Below are positions 41,501 through 50,300 of a DNA stretch of 64,000 nucleotides, one piece after another. The DNA is from Candidatus Rifleibacteriota bacterium (GTDB lineage Bacteria > Muiribacteriota > Ozemobacteria > Ozemobacterales > Ozemobacteraceae). The translations under genes were made by a program, and so were the position numbers. The number at the start of each line of letters is the position of its first letter. Position 1 is the first letter of the stretch. The notes beneath the pieces were generated by a model, which was not told the origin of the DNA, did no database searches, and worked only from the letters and a program-made list of their open reading frames with translations. The stretch is taken from contig JADFZL010000010.1 of NCBI GenBank assembly GCA_015232575.1, forward strand, positions 1 to 64,000. Direction: 5' to 3'.

Positions 41501-42520
41501 TTATTTCACCACTTTCTTTGGCTGAGAAATGCTCTGAATAAGCTGTTTTGCTGCAAGTTCAGGCGGTGTCGGGTTTACATAGAAACCTGAACCCCATTCG
41601 AATCCTGCAACTTTTGTAAGACGAGGCATGATTTCAAGATGCCAGTGATAGTATTCATCACAATTTCCGTCGCAAGGCGAGGTGTGAATTATGTAATTAA
41701 AAGGCGGATCTCCGAGGGCATTAACTAGTTTTTTGAGGGTTGCGGAAATAATATTGGCAAGAGACTCCATTTCTGAATCCTCAAGAGCGCCAAAAGACGC
41801 TTTGTGCTCTTTCGGGGCGATGCAGGTTTCGAAAGGGAATCTCGATGCAAATGGAGCATAAGCGACAAAACTTTCATTCTCGGTGATAATTCTATCGCCA
41901 GAGCTTAGTTCCTGACGAATAATGTCACAGAAAACGCAGCGCTCTTTATAATAATAATACTGTCTGGCGCCTTCGATTTCTTCCATGACTCTCTTGGGTA
42001 TTATTGGAGTCGCAATAAGCTGAGAATGCGGATGTTCAAGACTGGCACCTGCTGCAATACCGTTGTTTTTAAATATAAGAATATACCTGAATCGCTGATC
42101 CCTTTTGAGATCACGGTAACGGTCAGCGTAAATTCCGACTATCAGCGCCCAGTGCTCTGGCGTAAAATCAGCTGGTCCAAGATTGTGCTCTGGTGATTCA
42201 ATAACTACTTCGTGTGCACCAATGCCGTTCATCATATCATACAGACCAATGCCGGTGCGATCCAGCTCTCCTTCAATCTGTAGTGCCGGATAACGATTAG
42301 GAATAACACGAACTTTCCATCCGGGTTGGTTGGGAAGGGTGTTTGGTTCGCGATAAGACATGAGTTCAAGTGGTGTCATGCTCTCTCTGCCAGGGCAGAA
42401 TGGGCAGGTAACTGCTGTGTGAGAAGCTCTTGGAATCTTATAATCAGCAGCTCCAAGGCTTTTTTCAAAATTTATGATAACCCATCTTTTGGTTACCGGA
42501 TCTTTTCTGAGTTGAGGCAT
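41501..42520 (-). CDS. galT: Galactose-1-phosphate uridylyltransferase
   Basis: A 339-residue GalT-family enzyme that exchanges UMP between UDP-glucose and galactose-1-phosphate (Leloir pathway), or a related nucleotidyltransferase. Zinc/structural motif CPFCPGRESMTPLE near residue 38; active-site HPHSQ (about 162) with the nucleophilic His and the Gln typical of transferases; HWHLEIMPRL near the C-terminus. Bacterial GalT of this shorter type is common. It is the first of two tandem paralogues; no galK or galE is nearby. Confidence 0.88.
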   Translation of the reverse strand: MPQLRKDPVTKRWVIINFEKSLGAADYKIPRASHTAVTCPFCPGRESMTPLELMSYREPNTLPNQPGWKVRVIPNRYPALQIEGELDRTGIGLYDMMNGIGAHEVVIESPEHNLGPADFTPEHWALIVGIYADRYRDLKRDQRFRYILIFKNNGIAAGASLEHPHSQLIATPIIPKRVMEEIEGARQYYYYKERCVFCDIIRQELSSGDRIITENESFVAYAPFASRFPFETCIAPKEHKASFGALEDSEMESLANIISATLKKLVNALGDPPFNYIIHTSPCDGNCDEYYHWHLEIMPRLTKVAGFEWGSGFYVNPTPPELAAKQLIQSISQPKKVVK

Positions 42521-42791
42521 CTGGTTCTCCGATAGCTATGAGACAATTCCTGAGATTATACTATTATTTCATGTAAAATTTCAAAAAATATTTTATTTTA
42601 AACTTCAGCCAAGCTGAACGTCGATATTGATTTCTTTTTCTTATCGGTAATGCAGTCCCGGTAAACTGACTTCTAGGTTGAGAAGAATTAATAATTTGCG
42701 ACAATGGCTGATTTGAAAAAAAATGGTGAAAAAAATTGACAAATACTTAGATTCTGGGTTACGCTTCTTGGTCAAAATGAAGAGGTCTTTT

Positions 42792-43394
42792 ATGGGACGC
42801 CATCGTTTTTGTGAACTTCCATTCTGCAATGGTGTTATTAGCAGTGGCTGTGTCAGCGGCTGCAAGCGTCGTTGCGATAATGATCGTGATATACATTTAC
42901 ACCGGATAATCTCTGAAAACGTCAAAAAGATAATGCGTTATTCGGAAGAAAAACTCGTATTTACCGCTGCAGATGTTACTCGCGATGTATTCGGAGATTC
43001 CCTGGATAAAAATCAGAAAGGGTCTATGTACAGACTTTTTCAGGCAATGGTTCGGGAAAATTACCTTTTAGAGAATGGAAAGCGCGGTGGATTGAAATTG
43101 TATAAATGTATTGGGAAAAATGGCCCCAGATTTCCCAATAAAAAAGTAAAGTCTGAAGATGTTGTCATAGCCACATGCGAACCAATGGAAGAACCAAAGC
43201 CTGTTCAACCCTCGAAATATCAGCTTCAGGTCAAATTAAGAGAATTTGTATTTATGAAAAATGGTTCTTGGAACCATGATGATTGGCTCTGGCTCATCTC
43301 AAGAACAGATATCAGGGAGTTTGGTGAATCTGAATCAATTATTGGCGATATGCTTGAAGAAGAAAAGCGTCGTTTCTGGAGCGAAGGCCGATAA
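42792..43394 (+). CDS. Hypothetical protein with Cys-rich N-terminus
   Basis: A 200-residue soluble protein of unknown function. ATG 42792 follows AGAGG; the longer frame from 42,723 would start within a promoter-like TTGACA (42,736-42,741). Residues 5-30 hold five Cys (CELPFCNGVISSGC...CKRRC), possibly a zinc site, then a helical winged-helix-like segment (AADVTRDVFGDSLDKNQKGSMYRLFQAMVRENYLLE). DNA or RNA binding is a guess only. It faces the acidic-protein gene. Confidence 0.65.
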   Translation: MGRHRFCELPFCNGVISSGCVSGCKRRCDNDRDIHLHRIISENVKKIMRYSEEKLVFTAADVTRDVFGDSLDKNQKGSMYRLFQAMVRENYLLENGKRGGLKLYKCIGKNGPRFPNKKVKSEDVVIATCEPMEEPKPVQPSKYQLQVKLREFVFMKNGSWNHDDWLWLISRTDIREFGESESIIGDMLEEEKRRFWSEGR

Positions 43395-43409
43395 GGTAGC
43401 AAAATAAAA

Positions 43410-43429
43410 CGGGAGCATATATGCCCCCG
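43410..43429 (-). terminator. Hairpin terminator for the acidic-protein gene
   Basis: CGGGAGCAT/ATGCCCCCG form a stem with one mismatch. On the reverse strand it is followed by TTTTATTTT, the T-run of a rho-independent terminator. It also lies just beyond the forward gene ending at 43,394. Confidence 0.7.
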
Positions 43430-43458
43430 CTTTGGAATACCGAGAAATCAGACTTTAA

Positions 43459-43830
43459 TTACTCTTCGTCGTCTTCGTCTTCATCTTCGTCTTCGTCGTC
43501 AAAATCTTCGTCATCGTCTAAGTCTTCATCATCGTCTAAATCTTCGTCTTCATCGTCAAAATCATCATCATCGAAGTCGTCAAGATCATCGTCGTCATCG
43601 TCAAAGTCGTCATCATCGTCGAAATCGTCATCATCATCGTCGAAATCGTCTTCGTCTTCTTCCAGATCGATTTCATCGTCTTCGAGGTCTTCTTCATCTT
43701 CTAAATCTTCTTCTTCTTCCTCGTCTTCCTCTTCTTCTTCTTCCCATTTTTTCTTGGGCATAAGAAAATAGTTCTCTCGTTCTTCTTCATCCAACCAATC
43801 TAAACTTAACATATCGTACACCCCTTTCAT
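43459..43830 (-). CDS. Extremely acidic Asp/Glu-tract protein
   Basis: A 123-residue protein starting MKGVYDMLSLDWLDEEEREN and then almost entirely Asp and Glu with scattered Leu and Phe (runs such as DLEDEEDLEDDEIDLEEDED). ATG 43830 follows AAGGA at 8 bases; an in-frame ATG at 43,866 would add 12 residues, and ATG 43812 behind AAAGGGG is another option. Its own terminator supports transcription. The pattern could mean a DNA-mimic, metal-buffering or chaperone-like acidic protein. The opposite strand gives a poly-Ser/Lys frame, which is a shadow. Confidence 0.75.
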   Translation of the reverse strand: MKGVYDMLSLDWLDEEERENYFLMPKKKWEEEEEEDEEEEEDLEDEEDLEDDEIDLEEDEDDFDDDDDDFDDDDDFDDDDDDLDDFDDDDFDDEDEDLDDDEDLDDDEDFDDEDEDEDEDDEE

Positions 43831-44036
43831 AAAATTTTCCTTCAAAGTTGAAGGTGATATTGGCATAATTTTATTCTCATGTCAAGAGTTAAAATTAGAA
43901 AATCTTTTCTTCTCCTGAATTTATACTTTCAATGAGACATAAACTCACCTATCGGATTTTTTTTCTTTCTTATTGATATTTCTTTGAACATCATCTATCA
44001 ATAATATGTGACAATATTTTTTCTCAGGAGATAGAA

Positions 44037-45848
44037 ATGACAGATATTGGAATTCCACGCTGGGCAAATGAAATGGCAGATATTTTCAGAAGCGGAACGG
44101 TCAGTCAGTTTATTCTTTATGGTAACGTTTCAGACTGGGTTCATGCCGATGCGACAGATGAAAAAAATAGTTTGTTTTCGTTAAATGATTTTTTGACAAA
44201 AGTTATGTTTGCTCCATTTGAAGTCGTGCTTGCCTATGACAGAGGAAAAGGTATAAGAACCCTCAAGGGTGGCGATTTGTTTGCTCAGTTTTTGAAAATC
44301 TTTGATGTCTGGCATCATACGAGTTATTCATCTTTTCCGAGTCTGCCACAAAATGATCCGGGAAAGGTTCTTGAACTTGGCAATCTCCTTCCCAAAGAGC
44401 CTAAAAGAGTGCTTGAGCTTATTGATCGATTTTTAAGAAGCGGATTGTCCAGAACAAAAAATACACCTGATGGGAAAAGTGTTTCTGACCCTTTGAAGGT
44501 TGCAATAATAATAGATTATGTTCAATATTTGTTTCCGAGAACTGACCCGGCGTATATTTCCGGTGATATGGTGGAAACACTCATAAAAGTTCTTGATTGG
44601 GCGTCTGACAGGGCAATAAGCTCGGCAAACATTGCCACATGTCTTGTCTGTGAAAACCTTTCAGATTTGAATGGACAGATTGTTGAAAATCCATTTTCTG
44701 CAAAAATCAGAATAGACCTTCCAAATGCAGAAGAAGTAAAGAATTTTATCGTAAAAATAACTTCAGATATCGAAGATTTCAAAGAAGTCTGTGATATAGA
44801 CAGAGATTCACTTGGACAAAAACTCGAAGGACTGTCGCGCGTTGACATTCAGAATCTGGTTCGCAGAGCAACGAAGAATAAGCGTAAAATATCCATGGAT
44901 TATCTGAGAACGGTTAAAAAAGAGTTAATTGAGAAATCAGCTTTCGGGCGTATTGAATTTGTCGAATCAAGTAAGAGGCTTGAAAATGTAGCGAGCCACA
45001 GGGAAGCAAAAACGTGGATGTATCAGGATGCACAGCTTATCCGGAGAGGAAAATTCAGAGCACTTCCAATGGGATACCTTATTTCCGGAAGAATTGGCAC
45101 CGGTAAAACTTATCTGGTTGAATGTTTTGCCGGCGAAGCTGGAATACCATGTGTTGAGCTGAAAAACATCAGAGATAAATGGGTTGGCGCCTCTGAAGGA
45201 AATCTTGAAGCTGTTTTTAAAATTCTTCATGCAATGGGGCAGGTTATTGTTTTTGTTGACGAAGCAGATCAATGGGCAGGGAAAAGAAGTGGCGGCGATG
45301 GAGATTCAGGACTGTCAGGACGCCTTTATTCTATGCTTGCCAGAGAAATGGCTGATACAAGAAATCGTGGAAAGATTCTCTGGATTTTTGCAACATCACG
45401 TCCGGATCTTCTTGAGGTCGATCTGAAAAGAGTCGGAAGGCTTGACGTACATATTCCCCTTTTTGCTCCGCAAAATCTGGAAGACAAAAAGGAATTGTTT
45501 GCATCTCTTGCAAAAAAGAACAGGATTGAGATTTTGCCGTCAGAAATACCTGACTTCCCGGAAGACGTTGATCTTGGCGGAAATGAAATGGAAGGAATAC
45601 TTATAAGAGCATCGAGAATGTATGAAATGCAGGAAGACAATGATCAGAAGAAACCGGCAGGGTATTTTATAGCCGAGGCGGTGAAAGAATACAAACCTAT
45701 GTCCCACGCAGAAAGACTCGAATTTATGGACTTAATTGCTGTGCTGGAATGTACAGACGCAAAATTCCTTCCGGAAAAATTTTCCAGATTGGATTCAGCA
45801 GCAATAAAAAAGAGAGTTGAAGAATTAAAATCTCTTCTGGCTGAATAA
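44037..45848 (+). CDS. AAA+ ATPase
   Basis: A 603-residue cytoplasmic protein. Its C-terminal AAA+ module (about 340-500) has Walker A GRIGTGKTYL, Walker B VIVFVDEADQWAGKR, sensor 1 ATSRPD and the arginine-finger region LKRVGRLDVHIPLF, followed by a helical lid. The first ~300 residues look like a degenerate AAA domain without Walker A (AIIIDYVQYLFPRTD could be a remnant Walker B). AGGAGA precedes ATG 44037. The family resembles Ycf46-like single-ring AAA proteins; the exact role (remodelling or protein unfolding) is unknown. Confidence 0.85.
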   Translation: MTDIGIPRWANEMADIFRSGTVSQFILYGNVSDWVHADATDEKNSLFSLNDFLTKVMFAPFEVVLAYDRGKGIRTLKGGDLFAQFLKIFDVWHHTSYSSFPSLPQNDPGKVLELGNLLPKEPKRVLELIDRFLRSGLSRTKNTPDGKSVSDPLKVAIIIDYVQYLFPRTDPAYISGDMVETLIKVLDWASDRAISSANIATCLVCENLSDLNGQIVENPFSAKIRIDLPNAEEVKNFIVKITSDIEDFKEVCDIDRDSLGQKLEGLSRVDIQNLVRRATKNKRKISMDYLRTVKKELIEKSAFGRIEFVESSKRLENVASHREAKTWMYQDAQLIRRGKFRALPMGYLISGRIGTGKTYLVECFAGEAGIPCVELKNIRDKWVGASEGNLEAVFKILHAMGQVIVFVDEADQWAGKRSGGDGDSGLSGRLYSMLAREMADTRNRGKILWIFATSRPDLLEVDLKRVGRLDVHIPLFAPQNLEDKKELFASLAKKNRIEILPSEIPDFPEDVDLGGNEMEGILIRASRMYEMQEDNDQKKPAGYFIAEAVKEYKPMSHAERLEFMDLIAVLECTDAKFLPEKFSRLDSAAIKKRVEELKSLLAE

Positions 45849-45854
45849 TTTTTT

Positions 45855-45884
45855 TTGCATTTTATATTGATTTTGTGCTAAGAT
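45855..45884 (+). promoter_or_regulatory. Possible sigma-70 promoter for the 87-residue gene
   Basis: TTGCAT (45855-45860), 18 bases, TAAGAT (45879-45884), 42 bases upstream of ATG 45926 with AGGGAGAGG as ribosome binding site. Matches are partial. Confidence 0.45.
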
Positions 45885-45925
45885 GGTGAATACGGTAATT
45901 TACAAAATGTAAGGGAGAGGTGTGT

Positions 45926-46189
45926 ATGGCAAAAATTAATAAGCCTGTTCCTAAAAAACCCGAGTTCAAACCGGCAGAAGGCCTTAAAAGAAAAGCTTTA
46001 CCCGGCGAGAAAAGAGACTATAGTTCCAGTGAAACCTATCAGGAAGGTGAAACTGTTTTTCACCCTATCTGGGATGACACCGGAGAAGTGCTTGAAATCG
46101 GAACAACTGAAGATGGAATCAAAAAGATGAAAGTTCAGTTCGCTAAAGTAGGAATAAAGTTACTGTGCATGGGGCAGCAAAACTCCTGA
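45926..46189 (+). CDS. Small hypothetical protein
   Basis: An 87-residue protein, basic and Pro-rich at the N-terminus (MAKINKPVPKKPEFKPAEG), then a beta-type domain (GETVFHPIWDDTGEVLEIGTTEDGIKKMKVQFAKVGIKLL) that resembles the short SH3-like or CarD-type barrel in which a 'xVxHpxxGxGxVxxI' pattern is common. AGGGAGAGG precedes ATG 45926. It has its own promoter-like sequence and a strong terminator, so it is a monocistronic unit. The domain guess is weak; otherwise unknown. Confidence 0.75.
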   Translation: MAKINKPVPKKPEFKPAEGLKRKALPGEKRDYSSSETYQEGETVFHPIWDDTGEVLEIGTTEDGIKKMKVQFAKVGIKLLCMGQQNS

Positions 46190-46210
46190 GATAAAACGGT
46201 AACATAAACA

Positions 46211-46252
46211 AAAAAGCAGCCGCAGATTACAAATAATCAGCGGCTGCTTTTT
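46211..46252. terminator. Bidirectional rho-independent terminator
   Basis: GCAGCCGC (46216-46223) and GCGGCTGC (46240-46247) form a perfect stem flanked by an A-tract on the left and T-tract on the right. It serves the forward 87-residue gene and the reverse GAF-GGDEF gene, which ends at 46,261. Confidence 0.93.
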
Positions 46253-46260
46253 TGATTTCT

Positions 46261-47244
46261 CTAAACTCTTTTCAGAATTCCAGTGCCCTGCTTTCTTGCT
46301 TCATAAAGAGCCAGTTGTGCTCTCCAGATAAGACTTTCAACAGTATCATCAGGTTGAGTTCCTGTCATTCCGGCAGAGAAAGATGTTGATATGCGATGTT
46401 TTGAGAACTTTGCTTTTTTTACTCTTTCAAGGTATCGCTTAATAACGATTTCGGCTTTTTCAGGTGGAGTGCTGGGCATTCCGACAATAAATTCATCTCT
46501 TCCAAAGGCACCGGGTATATCTATTCCGCGTATGCAGAATTTAAGTTCTTCGGAAAGCTCTCTCAAGACTTCCTGGGCAGCGGAGTAACCAAAAGTGTTA
46601 ATTATATGTTTGAAATTATCGACATCAAGAATTATCAAAGTAAACGGGTGTTTATAACGCATGCTCTTGGCAAATTCTTCAGAAAGTTTATGATTGAAAT
46701 ACTGCAGGCAATATAGACCTGTTTCAGGATCATATCTTTTCAATTCCTTGATAAGATTGATCATTTCTTCTCTTTCTATCGCAGCAGCACATATTTCTGC
46801 AGAAAGATTCAGCATATCCTTTGATTCATCGTCTATTTCTTTTTTCTCATCGAAATATACACCCAGAAAACCCATCGGATGAGCGCCAATAGAGATTCTT
46901 GTAAATATTGCTGTTTCAAAAGGCTTGTCGAGAATAAGTTCTTCATGGCCTTCTTCGGGCTTGTCCCGATTAATTATTATCATGCGATCAGTTAAAAAGA
47001 TTTTCCCAATAACGTTTTTTCCAATGTTTCTTTTGAAATCCTTAACAACGGTTTTGAAAATGCCCACCTGCTGTGTTATTTCAATCATTTCGTTCTTTGG
47101 ATTTTTCTGGAAAATTGCCGCGTATGAATAATGAAGATGACTTTTCAGACACCTCAGAACATTTGAAACGATTGGGGTTGCGTTGCCTTTTGCTGTGAAT
47201 TCCCCAACAGCATTAGAAAAACTGGAAATGATGCTTTCAGCCAT
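46261..47244 (-). CDS. GAF-GGDEF protein with altered signature
   Basis: A 327-residue soluble protein: a GAF domain (about 20-160) and a C-terminal GGDEF domain (about 170-325). The signature GGDEF reads GRDEF (in GAFGRDEFIV), and RGID five residues upstream fits the RxxD inhibitory c-di-GMP site. Substitution of the second Gly may abolish diguanylate cyclase activity, leaving a c-di-GMP or GTP-binding effector; this is inference. GGAGA precedes ATG 47244. Monocistronic. Confidence 0.88.
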   Translation of the reverse strand: MAESIISSFSNAVGEFTAKGNATPIVSNVLRCLKSHLHYSYAAIFQKNPKNEMIEITQQVGIFKTVVKDFKRNIGKNVIGKIFLTDRMIIINRDKPEEGHEELILDKPFETAIFTRISIGAHPMGFLGVYFDEKKEIDDESKDMLNLSAEICAAAIEREEMINLIKELKRYDPETGLYCLQYFNHKLSEEFAKSMRYKHPFTLIILDVDNFKHIINTFGYSAAQEVLRELSEELKFCIRGIDIPGAFGRDEFIVGMPSTPPEKAEIVIKRYLERVKKAKFSKHRISTSFSAGMTGTQPDDTVESLIWRAQLALYEARKQGTGILKRV

Positions 47245-47334
47245 TAATCTTCTCCAAATAGAATATTATTTCTTCTAAATATATCATAAATCCTGAGAAA
47301 AAAAAATTCAACTTTTTTGTGAATATTAAAAAAA

Positions 47335-47360
47335 GAGAAGGGACCTAACCCTTCTCTTTT
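47335..47360 (-). terminator. Terminator of the 1501-residue protein gene
   Basis: GAGAAGGG (47335-47342) and CCCTTCTC (47349-47356) form a stem with a 6-base loop. On the reverse strand a run of seven T follows. Confidence 0.88.
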
Positions 47361-47383
47361 GATTCGCTTAACGATATCTGATT

Positions 47384-50300
47384 CTATTTCTGAATCGATT
47401 TTTCGAGTGTTCTGATGTCGATTCTTGATTCAAAGAATGTCAGAGCTGTGTTCAGGGTACGGGTATTTCTTCTGTTTGTCGGAGTAGAAAGCGTCCTGTT
47501 GCCGATTGTCCAGTTGTTTGCGTTACCAGATGAATCTTTGTAATAGCTCCAGTCTTTGGCGTCATCTGTTGCTGTCATTTCAACTTTGCAGGCAATCGGG
47601 AACTGGCCTGGCAATCCTCTGATTATACCAACCGCCTGACTTCCGGTTGCGTTTGATATTGGAGGCCACACGTATCTGGAACGAACTGTTATGTTTGAAG
47701 CAGTTCCACTGATATCCTTATATCTGAAAACAAGAGTGTTTGTTGCTGGTCCGGCGTTATCAGATGCTCCTGCTGCGAGTATGAACTCAACGTTATCTTC
47801 AATGTAATTCGGGTGAATGTTTGCCTTTACCTGGTTCAGAAGATTTGTATCAGCAGTATCGAAGTTGTTCACAACATTCTGAGTTGGTGCTTTCAATGTT
47901 TTCAGAGGTGCTGCTGTGAATCCGAGGCCACTTGCTGCAATTGGAATGACTCCCGTTACGCCGTCCGGAGACCATGATGTCTGGTTATCGTAGCAGGCAA
48001 GCGACAAAGAAATACTTGCAATCTGCGGATTACCACTTGGCGTGGTTCCATAGTCGAAATCAGGAAATCTTCTGAAATTTGGAAATGCTCTTGCAGCAGA
48101 AGTTTCCTTCAAATCTTCAACTTCACCCCATGGAATTGGCGGTTTGTTGTCTCTGACATTCAGAGCAAGGTTAAGTGTAACAGTGGCAGCATTTCCAGAT
48201 GCATCGCAGAAACTGGCAAAGAACGGATATGGTGCGTAGCCAGGTGTGTTATTTGCATAGTTTATTGGAATTCTGCGATTGTTGTCTATTCCCGAGAAAT
48301 ACAGGTCTGCTATGTCAAGGCTGAATTCAATGTATGAATTCTGGGTTTGTCCAAAAGTGAGGTGTGGATTTACCGGAATATTCATGATTGTCCAATTCAG
48401 CTTTGTGTTCGGAAGTGGATCCCAGGAACGGCTGTAATACTGCTGGAACAGGCTCATCTGTGAAGCATCTCCGGTATAGGTTCCTATTCCGGTAACATGT
48501 GTCGAACCTGTCAGAGCTGTATGAAAGTAGAAATTTACACCGTGAGTATTTGAATCGCGTGAAAATACTGGCTTCAGGTTAAAAGAGGAATTGTTTCCTG
48601 TATAGCCGTTATTATACGTGCGATTAGTAACAGCAGCCGACTGCGTGACACCATTAAGTGTAGCGCCATTTTCCCATGGATTGTTGTCCATGAAATGGAA
48701 TCTGATATACTGTGGATTTGTTAGACCTGTGGGGCCAACACCCTGCGCAAGCTGTTCTCCGGTTTCCCCGAACAGGTTCCTTGGAGTGGTCATTGAGGCA
48801 ACAAATGCTGGCGGAATATTGTCTACCACCATAAGAGTTGTTGCTGAATTGATTGTCAGGTATCCGAGAATCCAGAATGGAGTTCCCCAGCGCATTTCTG
48901 TTCCACCACCTGGTTTTGGAACGCTGTATCTGGGCCACATTTTATATCTGAAGCCTCTGAAAGCCTTAATTTTCATGGAACATGTAGCCGGATCAGATGG
49001 AATCGGAATGGTAACCCACGCATAAGTTGCAACTAGTGAACGTGCCTTGTCAAAAACTACATATTCATTTGCAATTCCATTCGGCATTGTTGCGTTGATG
49101 GTGCCTGTGAATTCAGCGCCGAGAGTGTCTTCATCCCATCTGACTTCGTCACCCAGATTACGGAACTGAACAGCCGGGTTTGCGTTTGCATAAAGACCAT
49201 CACCGTAGTCGTTCAAAAGATGATCAATCAGGTATGTATAGTTTGTGTCAAGAATATTTGACTGTGATGCAGGGTCCATCTGCCAGGCATATTTTTTCCC
49301 TGTGTATATTCCATGATAACCCTCTGAACCCTGAGGTGCCCATTTGGCAGGATTTGATGGATTCGATAATGGATCGCACCTGAGAATTCTTGCAGTCATA
49401 GACAAATTTGGTGCGGGAGGTGCTGATGTGGTAACTACAATTGGTATGGCAGACCAGGTATTGTCTGGAATAATATCACTGCTGAGTTTCGCGGACATCG
49501 TTGCCCAGTTCATGAAGTTGAACCCGGGCTGGCTCTGAATTCTGGAAATGAGAGTTGATTTTCCTTCACTGTCAGCCTTTGTTCCGGTTGTATAGCATGG
49601 CGGATTAAGTCTGTTAGAGTAAAGAGCGTTAAATGGAAGCAGATCGTAGTTGTACCAGTCATAAGTGACCTGACATGTGAGAATATATTTGCCACCAACT
49701 GGAGAATAGAATCCGTATGTTTCAGACTGGCCGCTGTCGTTCGGATAAGCTGGCGGTGCAGGAGAAGGTTCATAAGTCGGAGTTGCAGGTCGTCCGTAAG
49801 GATCTTCAACCATCCAGAGACGCCAGCGGTAAAAGATTTTTCCACCTTCTGCAGATGATTTTGGATTGGTTATTGTAGTAATGAAACCACCTTTGAAACC
49901 GTTTCCATTCCAGTCAGTCTGTGCCGTTGGATCTTGTGGACCGTCTGGAAGAGGATAGTTTTCTGCCATGAAGAAATACACCTGGCTGTTACCGAGAGTG
50001 GTTCCCAGCGCTAAAGGACTTGCCTGATTTGTATGTCTGTTAACTGGATCAGGCATTGGATAAGATGCATAAGGACCTGTGATGTCAATTTTAGATTTTT
50101 TCCCGGCGAAGGCAAGAACTTTTGGCGGGGTTGGAATATTTATAACAGCAAGTTCGGTCATTGTTGGAACAGAAAATGTGTGTGGAGGGTATTCAGACCA
50201 TGTAAGCCAGCTTCCGCCTGCTGCATTGAGGCGTGTCTGAAAATTTGCGTAAGGCGTTGCAGTCAAATTCGTTCTGGCTGAAGATGGTGCCTGGAAAGAA

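Noticed and set aside
42736..42764. Sigma-70 promoter for the 200-residue hypothetical gene
   Set aside because: TTGACA is perfect but no acceptable -10 box lies 16-18 bases downstream, so it is not listed as a feature.
43421..43771. Forward frame encoding a poly-Ser/Lys protein
   Set aside because: It is the complement of the acidic-protein gene; it has no good ribosome binding site and its start region overlaps a hairpin, whereas the reverse frame has a Shine-Dalgarno site and terminator.
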